Source: Azospirillum sp. TSH64
GTDB taxonomy: Bacteria > Pseudomonadota > Alphaproteobacteria > Azospirillales > Azospirillaceae
DNA length: 64,000 nucleotides
Reading direction: 5' to 3'
Assembly (NCBI RefSeq): GCF_003116035.1
Contig: NZ_LGQW01000015.1
Span: forward strand, 6,560,648-6,624,647
In this document: positions 26,438-34,793 of the stretch, piece after piece
Layout: each line of letters starts with the position of its first letter
Numbering within the stretch: the stretch's first letter is position 1
Made by a program: the position numbers and the translations under genes
The notes under the pieces: generated by a model
Database searches by the model: none
What the model saw: the letters and a program-made list of their open reading frames with translations, nothing else
What the model was told of the DNA's origin: nothing

Positions 26438-26559
26438 ATTCCGCATTGCACCAATATCTTTGGCACACGACTGTCTGCATGCCAATGAGTACCATGATAT
26501 GGCGACGAGTTTCGTCACAGTATCTTTCAATTTGAAAATGGAATGACACGATTCGGGTA

Positions 26560-26587
26560 TTGACCGGAAAAGAATGACGGGTATAAC
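26560..26587 (+). promoter_or_regulatory. Distal pot promoter candidate (P1)
   Basis: TTGACC (26560-26565), 16-bp spacer, TATAAC (26582-26587), in an AT-rich island. Upstream lies the palindrome TTTCAATTTGAAA (26525-26537). If used, it would give a leader of about 480 nt before potF. Confidence 0.5.
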
Positions 26588-26690
26588 TGACGACATATTC
26601 GCGAGCATAAATACCAGGGCACGCAATTTTAAAGACAGGCGACCCGGGTTCCGGCCGGCAGGCCGTTGCCTTGGGAAAGGGTTTCCTTTG

Positions 26691-26743
26691 CCGGCCGCGA
26701 CACTCTCTTGCGGGTTCCCCGGAACCCCTGGGGTCGCGGCCGG
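26691..26743 (+). other. Nested hairpin in the pot leader
   Basis: CCGGCCGCGAC (26691-26701) pairs perfectly with GTCGCGGCCGG (26733-26743) over 11 bp, enclosing a second hairpin GGGTTCC/GGAACCC (26712-26727). A competing 9-bp pairing GGCCGGTCG (26738-26746) with CGACCGGCC (26858-26866) is possible. It lies between P1 and P2 and could act as a leader RNA or a stop signal. The rest of 26744-26973 shows no gene I trust. Confidence 0.4.
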
Positions 26744-26973
26744 TCGCCATTTGCCAGCCCCAAGGTCTGGATCCAAAGGCCCGTGCGGACGGCTGCACCG
26801 CCGCCCGGCGGCATTTCCCCGGCGGCGATTCGCAGCGTTGGAGCCGGGTCTTCGCCCCGACCGGCCCGTTGCGACATTCGGTGTGTAGAGGATTGATTGC
26901 GCATGGCTTCGCGGAGATGGCCGCCGCCTGCAAACCAGTCCCGGAAACCAGCCCCCGACCAAGAGCCAAACCG

Positions 26974-27002
26974 TTGACAACATGGCCGGGCGTGGGTGCA
27001 AT
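26974..27002 (+). promoter_or_regulatory. Proximal pot promoter candidate (P2)
   Basis: TTGACA (26974-26979), 17-bp spacer, TGCAAT (26997-27002): consensus -35, 4 of 6 in the -10. It would start transcripts about 67 nt before potF. Confidence 0.5.
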
Positions 27003-27075
27003 AGCGCCCGCGAGCCGGGCCAGCCGTTGGGATGTGGCGGTGCCCGCAACACACACGAACAGGTCGGGGCAAATC

Positions 27076-28173
27076 ATGAAAAAACTCGCTCTCAGCCTCA
27101 TCGGCGCGGTCGCGGCGATCGCCATCGCCGGCCCGGCGATGGCCCAGGCCAAGAAGCCGGTCAACATCTACATCTGGAACGATTATCTGGGTGAAACGAC
27201 CCTCGCCGACTTCACCAAGGCCACGGGCGCTGAGACGAAGGTCGACCTGTACGACAGCCTGGAACTGCTGGAGCAGAAGGTGCTCGTCGGCAAGTCCGGC
27301 TATGACGTGATCGTGCCGACCGCGGAGCCGACCCTGTCCCGCCTGATCCAGGCCAAGGTCGTGGGCCCGCTCGACAAGTCGAAGATCCCCAACTACAAGA
27401 ACCTCGACCCCAAGGTCCTGAAGCTGCTGGAGAATTCGGATCCCGGCAACAAGTACGCCGTGCCCTATCTCGGCGGCACCGTCGGCATCGCCATCATCCC
27501 GGAGAAGATCAAGGCCGTCGCCCCCGACGTGGCGCTCGACAGCTGGGACCTGATCTTCAAGCCGGAGGTGGCGAAGAAGGTCGCGGCCTGCGGCATCACC
27601 GTGATGGATTCGGCCATCGACGTCATCCCGTCGGTGCTGAACTATCTCGGCCTCGACCCGAACTCCGAGAAGAAGGAGGATCTGGACAAGGTCGAGAAGA
27701 CGCTGATGGCGGTGCGCCCCTACATCAAGCGCTTCGTCACCGGTGAGAACATCAACATCCTCGCCGGCGGCGATGCCTGCGTCGTGATGGCCTACAACGG
27801 CGACGCCATCCAGGGTGCCGCCCGCGCCGCCGAGGCGAAGAGCGCCAAGGTCGAATACATCACGCCGAAGGAAGGCGTGCAGGTCTGGTGGGACACGCTG
27901 GCGGTTCCGGCCGACGCGCCGAACAAGGACGGCGCCTACGAGTACATCAACTTCGTGCTCGACCCGGTCAACATGGCCAACATCTCCAACAAGGTCAGCT
28001 ACGCCAACGCGGTGCCGGCCTCGCTGGCGACGGTCGCCGACGACATCAAGTCGAACCCCGGCATCTTCCTGCCGGCCGACAGCAAGCTGAAGCTGTTCTC
28101 GCTGAAGCAGATCAAGCAGGCCACCGACCGCGCCCGCACCCGCGTGTGGACCAAGGTCAAGACCGGCAAGTAA
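27076..28173 (+). CDS. potF: Polyamine ABC transporter, periplasmic binding protein
   Basis: 365 residues from ATG 27076; the frame is open to 26671, but the signal peptide MKKLALSLIGAVAAIAIAGPAMAQ fixes the start. The mature protein opens with KKPVNIYIWNDYLGETTLADF, the typical PotF/PotD start (NIYNWxDY), and contains the DVIVPT and GGxDACVVMAYNGDA segments of polyamine-binding proteins. Residues such as W and D in IYIWNDY line the putrescine pocket in the family. Followed by ATPase and two permease genes in the E. coli potFGHI order, it should deliver putrescine (or another diamine such as agmatine) to the importer. The neighbouring agmatine deiminase and puu genes fit. Confidence 0.92.
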   Translation: MKKLALSLIGAVAAIAIAGPAMAQAKKPVNIYIWNDYLGETTLADFTKATGAETKVDLYDSLELLEQKVLVGKSGYDVIVPTAEPTLSRLIQAKVVGPLDKSKIPNYKNLDPKVLKLLENSDPGNKYAVPYLGGTVGIAIIPEKIKAVAPDVALDSWDLIFKPEVAKKVAACGITVMDSAIDVIPSVLNYLGLDPNSEKKEDLDKVEKTLMAVRPYIKRFVTGENINILAGGDACVVMAYNGDAIQGAARAAEAKSAKVEYITPKEGVQVWWDTLAVPADAPNKDGAYEYINFVLDPVNMANISNKVSYANAVPASLATVADDIKSNPGIFLPADSKLKLFSLKQIKQATDRARTRVWTKVKTGK

Positions 28174-28214
28174 GCCGGGCCCCCCTGAGAAGCGCCGCTC
28201 CATGGTGCTGGCCC

Positions 28215-28252
28215 GCCCCGGCCGATCCCCAGCGATGGGGAGCGGCCGGGGC
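28215..28252 (+). terminator. Hairpin between potF and potG
   Basis: 16-bp stem with one mismatch (28215-28230 with 28237-28252, loop AGCGAT) and no T-run. Placed directly after the binding-protein gene, it is the usual device for making more binding protein than permease, by partial termination or mRNA 3'-end protection. Confidence 0.65.
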
Positions 28253-28275
28253 GTTGTCATGAAAGAGGAAACCGG

Positions 28276-29427
28276 ATGGCCGGTCAGCCGATTCGCAAGC
28301 CCACCCGCCTGGAACCGTGGCAGGACGCGGGCCAGACCCCCTATGTCCGCATCGAGAAGGTGACGAAGACCTTCGGCGATTTCGTCGCCGTGGACGAAGT
28401 CAGCCTGTCGATCTACCGCAACGAGTTCTTCGCCCTGCTCGGCGGCTCCGGCTCCGGCAAGACGACGCTGCTGCGCATGCTGGCGGGGTTCGAGCAGCCG
28501 ACCGAGGGCAAGATCTACATCGACGGCGTCGATATGGCCGGCATCCCGCCCTATGAGCGGCCGGTCAACATGATGTTCCAGTCCTACGCCCTGTTCCCGC
28601 ACATGACGGTGGAGCAGAACGTCGCCTTCGGCCTGAAACAGGACGGGGTGGCGAAGGCGGAGATCCGCGACCGCGTGACGGAAATGCTGGGGATGGTCCA
28701 GCTGTCGGCCTTCGGCAAGCGCCGCCCGCACCAGCTGTCCGGCGGCCAGCGCCAGCGCGTGGCGCTCGCCCGCTCGCTGGTCAAGCGGCCGAAGCTTCTG
28801 CTGCTGGACGAGCCGCTGGGCGCGCTCGACAAGAAGCTGCGCGAGCGCACGCAGTTCGAGCTGGTCAACATCCAGGAAAAGCTGGGCGTCACCTTCATCG
28901 TCGTGACCCACGACCAGGAAGAGGCGATGACCATGTCCTCGCGCATCGCGGTGATGAACCATGGCGTGATCGCCCAGGTCGGCACGCCGACCGAGATCTA
29001 CGAATACCCGCACAACCGCTTCGTTGCCGAGTTCATCGGCTCGATCAACATGTTCGACGGCCGCGTCGTCTCGACCGAAGGGGACCAGGTCCTCGTCGCG
29101 TCGGAGGAGGCCGGCTGCGAGCTGCTGATCGCCCACGCCACCCCGGCGCCGGCCGGCTCGCCCGTCTCCGTCGCCATCCGGCCGGAAAAGATCGCCCTGT
29201 CGAAGGAGCCGCTGCCGGATGGTGACGGCCGCAACCGGACGACGGGCATCGTCCGCGAGATCGCCTATCTCGGCGACGTGTCGATCTATCTCGTGCAGTT
29301 GCCGACCGGCAAGACGGTGCGCGTCACCGCCCCCAACATCACCCGCCGCACCGAAATGCCGATCACCTGGGAGGACGAGGTGACCCTGACCTGGCGCCCC
29401 TTCGCCGGCGTGGTGCTGACCCAATGA
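28276..29427 (+). CDS. potG: Polyamine ABC transporter, ATP-binding protein
   Basis: 383 residues; ATG 28276 with GAGGAAA just upstream. A complete ABC ATPase: Walker A GGSGSGKTT (56-64), Q-loop FQSYALFPH, signature LSGGQ (154-158), Walker B LLLLDEP (174-180), and switch His in VVTHDQEEAM. A C-terminal TOBE regulatory domain follows (from about 270). It drives polyamine import through PotH/PotI. Its stop overlaps the potH start (ATGA), so the permeases are translationally coupled to it. Confidence 0.95.
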   Translation: MAGQPIRKPTRLEPWQDAGQTPYVRIEKVTKTFGDFVAVDEVSLSIYRNEFFALLGGSGSGKTTLLRMLAGFEQPTEGKIYIDGVDMAGIPPYERPVNMMFQSYALFPHMTVEQNVAFGLKQDGVAKAEIRDRVTEMLGMVQLSAFGKRRPHQLSGGQRQRVALARSLVKRPKLLLLDEPLGALDKKLRERTQFELVNIQEKLGVTFIVVTHDQEEAMTMSSRIAVMNHGVIAQVGTPTEIYEYPHNRFVAEFIGSINMFDGRVVSTEGDQVLVASEEAGCELLIAHATPAPAGSPVSVAIRPEKIALSKEPLPDGDGRNRTTGIVREIAYLGDVSIYLVQLPTGKTVRVTAPNITRRTEMPITWEDEVTLTWRPFAGVVLTQ

Positions 29428-30368
29428 GGACGGTCGTCTCCGTCCTCGTTTCCGGGCTCAGCCGGATCGGGCTGTGGGGCCGCGGCGTGGTCGTCGCCAT
29501 CCCCTATCTGTGGCTGCTGCTGTTCTTCATGGTGCCCTTCCTGATCGTCTTCGGCATCAGCTTCTCCGAATCGATCATCGCCCAGCCGCCCTATTCGTCG
29601 CTGGTGGAGTGGCTGACCGACGAGGATGCCGGCACCTCCAAGCTGCAGATCCTGCTGAACATCAGCAATTATTTCCGGCTGGGCGGGGACGACCTCTACA
29701 TCCTCGCCTATCTGAATTCGCTCAGGATCGCGGCGGTCACCACGTTGATGTGCCTCGCCATCGGCTATCCCATGGCCTATGCCATCGCCAAGGCCGATCC
29801 GGCCCGGCGCGGACCGCTGATGATGCTGGTGATCTTGCCCTTCTGGACCAGCTTCCTGATCCGAATCTATGCCTGGATCGGCATCCTCAAGGGCAACGGC
29901 GTCATCAGCAATCTGCTGGAATGGGCGGGCATCACCAGCGGGCCGGTCGAGATCCTTTATTCCGACTGGGCGGTCTATATCGGCATGACCTACTGCTATC
30001 TGCCCTTCATGGTCCTGCCGCTCTATTCGACCCTGGAGAAGATGGATCCCAGCCTGCTGGAGGCGGCGGCCGACCTCGGCTCCCGTCCGTTCAAATCCTT
30101 CCTGTCGATCACGCTGCCGCTGTCGCTGCCGGGGATCATCGCCGGCTCGCTGCTGGTGTTCATCCCGGCAGTGGGCGAGTTCGTGACGCCGGAACTGCTG
30201 GGCGGCCCGGACACGCTGATGATCGGCCGCGTGCTGTGGAACGAGTTCTTCGCCAACCGCGACTGGCCGGTCGCGTCGGCGGTGGCCATCGCGCTGCTTC
30301 TGGTCCTGGTGGTGCCGATCATGATCTTCCAGCATGTGCAGGGTAAACAGGCGGAGGCCGGGCGATGA
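29424..30368 (+). CDS. potH: Polyamine ABC transporter, permease
   Basis: 314 residues, six transmembrane helices with an extended first periplasmic loop (about 55-95). The EAA coupling loop is visible as EAAADLGSRPFKSFLSITLPLSLPGI. It is the PotH/PotB-type half of the heterodimeric channel. It overlaps potG upstream and potI downstream by 4 bp each, which indicates stoichiometric synthesis. Confidence 0.94.
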   Translation: MRTVVSVLVSGLSRIGLWGRGVVVAIPYLWLLLFFMVPFLIVFGISFSESIIAQPPYSSLVEWLTDEDAGTSKLQILLNISNYFRLGGDDLYILAYLNSLRIAAVTTLMCLAIGYPMAYAIAKADPARRGPLMMLVILPFWTSFLIRIYAWIGILKGNGVISNLLEWAGITSGPVEILYSDWAVYIGMTYCYLPFMVLPLYSTLEKMDPSLLEAAADLGSRPFKSFLSITLPLSLPGIIAGSLLVFIPAVGEFVTPELLGGPDTLMIGRVLWNEFFANRDWPVASAVAIALLLVLVVPIMIFQHVQGKQAEAGR

Positions 30369-31198
30369 AACGGTTCGGATTCCTGTCCTGGGCGCTGCTG
30401 TTCGGCTACGCCTTCCTCTATGTGCCCATCGCGCTGCTGATCGTCTTCAGCTTCAACGAGTCGCGGCTGGTGACGGTGTGGAGCGGCTTTTCGACCAAAT
30501 GGTATGGCGAACTGCTCCACAACGACGCCCTGCTGGATGCGGCCTTCCTGTCCTTCCAGGTGGCGGCGGTGTCGGCGACGCTGTCGGTGCTGCTGGGCAC
30601 CTGTGCCGGGCTGGCGCTGACCCGCTTTGGGCGGTTCCGCGGCCGCACCCTGTTCGGCGGCATGATCACCGCCCCGCTGGTCATGCCCGAGGTCATCACC
30701 GGCCTGTCGCTGCTGCTGCTGTTCGTGGCGATGGAGCAATGGCTGGGCTGGCCCGACGGGCGCGGCGTTACCACCATCACCATCGCCCACACCACCTTCA
30801 CCATGTCCTACGTCGCCGTGGTCATCCAGTCGCGGCTGGCCGGCATGGACGGCAGCCTGGAGGAGGCGGCGATGGATCTGGGCGCCCGTCCGGCCAAGGT
30901 GTTCTTCGTCATCACCCTGCCGCTGATCGCCCCGGCGCTGGTCGCCGGCTGGCTCCTGGCCTTCACCCTGTCGCTGGACGACGTGGTGGTGGCGAGCTTC
31001 GTCTCCGGCCCCGGTTCGACGACGCTGCCGATGGTGATCTTCTCCAGCGTCAAGTTCGGCATCAGCCCGCAGATCAACGCGCTGGCGACGCTGATGGTTC
31101 TGGTGGTGGCGGCCGGCATCTTCGTCGCCAGCATCGTCATGGCCCGCCAGGAACGGCAGCGCAAACGCGACGAACAGATGGCGATCCAGAACGGCTGA
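30365..31198 (+). CDS. potI: Polyamine ABC transporter, permease
   Basis: 277 residues with six transmembrane helices and the EAA loop EEAAMDLGARPAKVFFVITLPLIAP. The second permease half (PotI/PotC type): FSFNESRLVTVWSGFSTKWY near the start is characteristic. It is the last gene of the operon, and no convincing intrinsic terminator directly follows. Confidence 0.94.
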   Translation: MKRFGFLSWALLFGYAFLYVPIALLIVFSFNESRLVTVWSGFSTKWYGELLHNDALLDAAFLSFQVAAVSATLSVLLGTCAGLALTRFGRFRGRTLFGGMITAPLVMPEVITGLSLLLLFVAMEQWLGWPDGRGVTTITIAHTTFTMSYVAVVIQSRLAGMDGSLEEAAMDLGARPAKVFFVITLPLIAPALVAGWLLAFTLSLDDVVVASFVSGPGSTTLPMVIFSSVKFGISPQINALATLMVLVVAAGIFVASIVMARQERQRKRDEQMAIQNG

Positions 31199-31287
31199 AC
31201 GGCTTTTTTGGAAGCGTTCCGCAGACCTAGCCATCCGCGCGCAGCAGACCTCTGCCGCCGCGGATGGCAATTGCCCGTTTCCTTTGC

Positions 31288-31308
31288 TATGTTGATGTCA
31301 TCGTCAAC
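31288..31308 (+). promoter_or_regulatory. Palindrome overlapping a -10-like box
   Basis: GTTGATGTCATCGTCAAC (31291-31308) is an imperfect 18-bp palindrome of the TetR/GntR operator size; TATGTT (31288-31293) at its left edge is a possible -10. It lies in the 540-bp stretch between potI and the agmatine deiminase gene and may control the latter. Confidence 0.35.
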
Positions 31309-31326
31309 AGCGAAAGAGGTCGTGCC

Positions 31327-31449
31327 ATGCGCGCGCTCCTGTGGTTCCCCTTGTTGAGACTCGGATTTTTCAGTCCCGTTTCCACTGCCTATGCGACCAC
31401 CCGTTCGGTCACCGCCCGCCGCGCCCTGCGCCCGCCGTCCGGCCTCTAG
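31327..31449 (+). CDS. Possible 40-residue leader peptide or small protein
   Basis: ATG 31327 is preceded by AGAGG at seven bases. The peptide MRALLWFPLLRLGFFSPVST... has a hydrophobic N-terminal half and an Arg/Ser/Thr-rich second half with six Arg in total. It sits after the palindrome and before two hairpins, the layout of a leader peptide, but no codon run for one amino acid is obvious. No family known; it may not be translated. Confidence 0.3.
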   Translation: MRALLWFPLLRLGFFSPVSTAYATTRSVTARRALRPPSGL

Positions 31450-31456
31450 CCGGGCC

Positions 31457-31511
31457 TCATGCCGGACTCCTCTCCCGGCATGACGACGCGACGTCCATCC
31501 GCGTCTTTTTT
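31457..31511 (+). terminator. Tandem hairpins, the second with a T-run
   Basis: First hairpin: TCATGCCGG (31457-31465) with CCGGCATGA (31475-31483). Second: GACGCG (31485-31490) with CGCGTC (31500-31505), followed by T6 and AAAA. The second is a plausible intrinsic terminator or attenuator 230 bp before the agmatine deiminase gene. From 31512 to 31742 I see no other signal. Confidence 0.5.
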
Positions 31512-31742
31512 AAAATCCCGTCGCCGCAAGGCCACTCTGCACGACGCCCCTCTGCCATAACGCCAAGCACGCGCTGCGGCGGACGCGATTGCCAAAGGCG
31601 CGCTCCCGTGGTTAGGGTGGAGGGGTATGAAAAATGTCCCGGTCTCTTGCGGCGCGCTGACCGTTGTCTCGGTCCGACCGTTGTTTCGGTGTCGCGGCTG
31701 CGACGGGCAGAGGACTTTGAAAAAGGGTAGAGGGATCGACGC

Positions 31743-32786
31743 ATGACGACACCGAACGCCCCGATGCCGACGGGTGAATGGACGGGTCAAGGCTTCCGCA
31801 TGCCCGGCGAATGGGCCAGCCACAGCGGATGCTGGATGGCGTGGCCGTGCCGGCCGGAAACCTGGCCGGAGGGCGCTTTCGACGCCGCGTGCGACGCCTA
31901 TGCCGAGGTCGCGCAGGCCATCTCCCGCTTCGAGCCGGTGACGATGGTGTGCGACCCGGCGGACGTGGCGGAAGCCTCGCTCGCCTGCGGTCCCGGCATC
32001 CAGATCCTGCCGCTGCCGATCAGCGATTCCTGGATCCGCGACACCGGCCCCAGCTTCGTCGTCGACGGCAAGGGTGGGCTGGCCGGCGTCCATTGGGGAT
32101 TCAACGCCTGGGGCGGCAATTACGAAGGCAGCGACAAGGACCAGCAGGTCGGCCGCCTGATCCTCGACCATCTCAAGCTCCCCTGCATGTCCGCCCCGCT
32201 GGTGATGGAGGGCGGCTCCTTCCATGTCGACGGGGAGGGGACGCTGATCACCACCGAACAGTGCCTGTTGAATCCCAACCGCAATCCCGGCCTGTCGCGG
32301 GAAGAGATCGAGCAAAACCTGAAGGACCATCTCGGCGTCGAGACGGTGATCTGGCTGGGGCAGGGCTATCAGGACGACGAGACCGACGGGCACATCGACG
32401 AGATCGCGCTGTTCGTGCGTCCGGGCGTGGTGATGGCGATCACCACCGACGATCCCGGCGACCCCAATTTCAAGATCTTCCAGGACAATCTCGACCGGCT
32501 GAAGCGTGCCCGCGATGCGAAGGGCCGCGAACTGGAGGTCATCACCATCCAGCAGCCGGCCCGCCGCGACGTGAACGGCGTGCGCCTGACCCTGTCCTAC
32601 ACCAACCTCTACATCGCCAACGGCGGCATCGTCATGCCGGCCTTCGAGGATCCGGCCGACGACGAGGCCTTCCGCGTCGTCCGCAAGGCCTTCCCCGACC
32701 GCGAGGTGGTGCAGATCGCAGCGCTCGACATCGTCCGCGGCGGCGGCGGCATCCATTGCATCACCCAGCAGCAGCCGCTTCCCTGA
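31743..32786 (+). CDS. aguA: Agmatine deiminase
   Basis: 347 residues; ATG 31743 with AGAGGG upstream. It hydrolyses agmatine (decarboxylated arginine) to N-carbamoylputrescine and ammonia. The peptidylarginine-deiminase-like fold carries the active-site set: DSWIRDTGPSFV, EGGSFHVDGEGT, His217 in DETDGHIDE, and nucleophilic Cys339 in RGGGGIHCITQQ. The full length and all catalytic residues are present. The next enzyme, N-carbamoylputrescine amidase (AguB), is not in the window. It is close to potFGHI and puuAB, so agmatine could be imported and drained to putrescine and onward. Confidence 0.93.
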   Translation: MTTPNAPMPTGEWTGQGFRMPGEWASHSGCWMAWPCRPETWPEGAFDAACDAYAEVAQAISRFEPVTMVCDPADVAEASLACGPGIQILPLPISDSWIRDTGPSFVVDGKGGLAGVHWGFNAWGGNYEGSDKDQQVGRLILDHLKLPCMSAPLVMEGGSFHVDGEGTLITTEQCLLNPNRNPGLSREEIEQNLKDHLGVETVIWLGQGYQDDETDGHIDEIALFVRPGVVMAITTDDPGDPNFKIFQDNLDRLKRARDAKGRELEVITIQQPARRDVNGVRLTLSYTNLYIANGGIVMPAFEDPADDEAFRVVRKAFPDREVVQIAALDIVRGGGGIHCITQQQPLP

Positions 32787-32900
32787 CGGGCCCGATCATG
32801 GTTTGGCGACCCTCGCCGCCGTGACGGGGCAGGCGAGGGAACGTGGCGGCGCGGCCGGTGTTCATGTCGGGCATTCTCCCTTCCGGAAAGCCCGACGATC

Positions 32901-34793
32901 ATGGCCGAGGACACCGCCCGCCGGCTGCAGGCACGCCCCATCGCGGTGACGAAGGCCGCTCCACCCGTCTCCACCCAGACGATCCTGCTGATCATCACGC
33001 TGATCGTGGTGACGCTGTATCTGGCGGCGGATATCCTGATGCCCATCGCGCTGGCGGTGCTGCTCAGCTTCGTGCTGACGCCCATCGTCACCCGGCTGGA
33101 GCGCTGGCGTCTGGGCCGCGTTCCGTCGGTGCTGGCCGTGGTGGCGCTGCTCTTCCTCGGCATCATCGGCTTCGGTGCGGTGGTGGGCAGCCAGCTGGGC
33201 GATCTGGCCGACAATCTGCCGACCTACCAGCGCAACATCCACACCAAGATCGAGTCGCTGCGCAGCGCCACCGCCTCGGCCGGCGACCGCGGCGCGCTGA
33301 AGCAGGCGACGGATGCCTTCCGCGACCTGCAACAGGAGATCGAGCGCGCCACCGCCGGTGCCGCGGCCAACCAGCTGCCCGGCGCCGGTCCGGCGCCGCA
33401 GGCCGGCGCGCCTGTGCACCGCGAGCCGGTCCCGGTGCGCATCGACCAGTCCGACACCGGCGTCTTCGACCTCGTCAGCCGGGTGCTTGGCCCGGCGATG
33501 ACGCCGATCGCCACCGCCGGCATGGTGCTGGTCTTCACCATCTTCATGCTGTTGCAGCGGGAGGATCTGCGCGACCGGATGATCCGGCTGGTGGGTTCCG
33601 GCGACCTCAGCCGGACGACGGAGGCGATGAACGACGCCGGTGAGCGGGTCAGCCGCTATCTGCTGATGCAGGTGGTGGTGAACGTGACCTACGGGCTGCC
33701 CATCGGCGTCGGGCTCTGGCTGCTCGGCGTGCCGAACCCGCTGCTGTGGGGGCTGCTGGCGACGGTGCTGCGCTTCATCCCCTTCCTCGGGCCGGTGATC
33801 GCCTCGGCCTTTCCCATCCTGCTGTCCTTCGCGGTCGACACCGGCTGGACCCTGCCGCTGCTGTGCATCGCCCTGTTCGTGGCGGTCGAGCTGTTCTCCA
33901 ACAATGTGGTCGAGCCCTGGCTCTACGGAACGGCGACCGGCCTGTCCTCGCTCGCGATCATCGTGGCGGCGGTGGTGTGGACGACGCTGTGGGGCCCGGT
34001 CGGGCTCTTGCTGGCGACGCCGCTGACCGTCTGCCTCGTGGTGCTCGGCCGCCATGTGCCGCAGCTGCATTTCCTGGAGGTGATGCTGGGCGACCGCCCG
34101 GTCCTGCCCGACGAGGCGAAGATCTACCAGCGCCTGCTGGCCCGCGATCCCGCGGAAGCGACGGAACTCGCCGAGGAGCGGCTCGGCAAGTCCACTCCGC
34201 TGGAACTGGCCGACGGACTGCTGCTGCCCGCCCTGTCGCTGGCCGAACAGGAGCGCCAGCGCGGCTCCCTCAACCCGGATGGGCGGCAGGCGGTGGCCGA
34301 GGGCATGGCGGGGCTGCTGGACGAGTTGTCGGATGCAACCGCGCCTGCCGAGAATGCGCCGCGCGTGCTCTGCGTCGGGGCCCGCAACAATCTGGACGAG
34401 GCGGCGGCCGGGCTTCTCGCCTATCTGCTGGCGGGACGCGGCATCCATGCCGATGTCGTGCCCTGCGAGAAGGCATCGACCCGCTCCATCGCCAGCCTTG
34501 GCACCACGGGCGTGGATGCGGTGGTGCTGTCCTCGCTCAACCCGTCGGCGCTGGGCCATTGCCGGCGGATGATGCGCCGCCTGCGGATGCATTTCGGCCC
34601 GCGCGTGCCGATCCTGCTCTGCCTGTGGAGCGCCCATCCGGAATCCGAGGTGCCGGAGCGGGCCAGCGCCGAGACCGACGCCACTCTGGTCGCCACTGGC
34701 ATGGCCGGGGCTCTGGCGCAGCTGGAGGAGCTGAACATCGGTGTCGTGCCGGTGCCGGACACGGTTGCCGAAGCAGCACCTTCCCCGACCTAG
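32901..34793 (+). CDS. AI-2E family transporter (PerM-like) with extra C-terminal domain
   Basis: 630 residues. Residues ~25-425 form the AI-2E/PerM family membrane domain: two N-terminal helices (ILLIITLIVVTLYLAADILMPIALAVLLSFVLTPI), a soluble insertion (about 100-200), and the conserved GLLATVLRFIPFLGPVIAS with a later EPWLYG motif. The extension from about 487 (RVLCVGARNNLDEAAAGLLAYLLAGRGIHADVV) looks like a Rossmann or cobalamin-binding-like alpha/beta domain, without a clear DxHxxG. The family includes autoinducer exporters and Na+/H+ antiporters, so substrate is open. Its TAG stop overlaps the convergent cyclase stop (shared CTAG). No strong Shine-Dalgarno. Confidence 0.85.
   Translation: MAEDTARRLQARPIAVTKAAPPVSTQTILLIITLIVVTLYLAADILMPIALAVLLSFVLTPIVTRLERWRLGRVPSVLAVVALLFLGIIGFGAVVGSQLGDLADNLPTYQRNIHTKIESLRSATASAGDRGALKQATDAFRDLQQEIERATAGAAANQLPGAGPAPQAGAPVHREPVPVRIDQSDTGVFDLVSRVLGPAMTPIATAGMVLVFTIFMLLQREDLRDRMIRLVGSGDLSRTTEAMNDAGERVSRYLLMQVVVNVTYGLPIGVGLWLLGVPNPLLWGLLATVLRFIPFLGPVIASAFPILLSFAVDTGWTLPLLCIALFVAVELFSNNVVEPWLYGTATGLSSLAIIVAAVVWTTLWGPVGLLLATPLTVCLVVLGRHVPQLHFLEVMLGDRPVLPDEAKIYQRLLARDPAEATELAEERLGKSTPLELADGLLLPALSLAEQERQRGSLNPDGRQAVAEGMAGLLDELSDATAPAENAPRVLCVGARNNLDEAAAGLLAYLLAGRGIHADVVPCEKASTRSIASLGTTGVDAVVLSSLNPSALGHCRRMMRRLRMHFGPRVPILLCLWSAHPESEVPERASAETDATLVATGMAGALAQLEELNIGVVPVPDTVAEAAPSPT

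Noticed and set aside
26671..27075. Upstream extension of the potF frame (135 codons)
   Set aside because: The extension precedes a textbook signal peptide, contains promoter-like and hairpin sequences and has no ribosome binding site.
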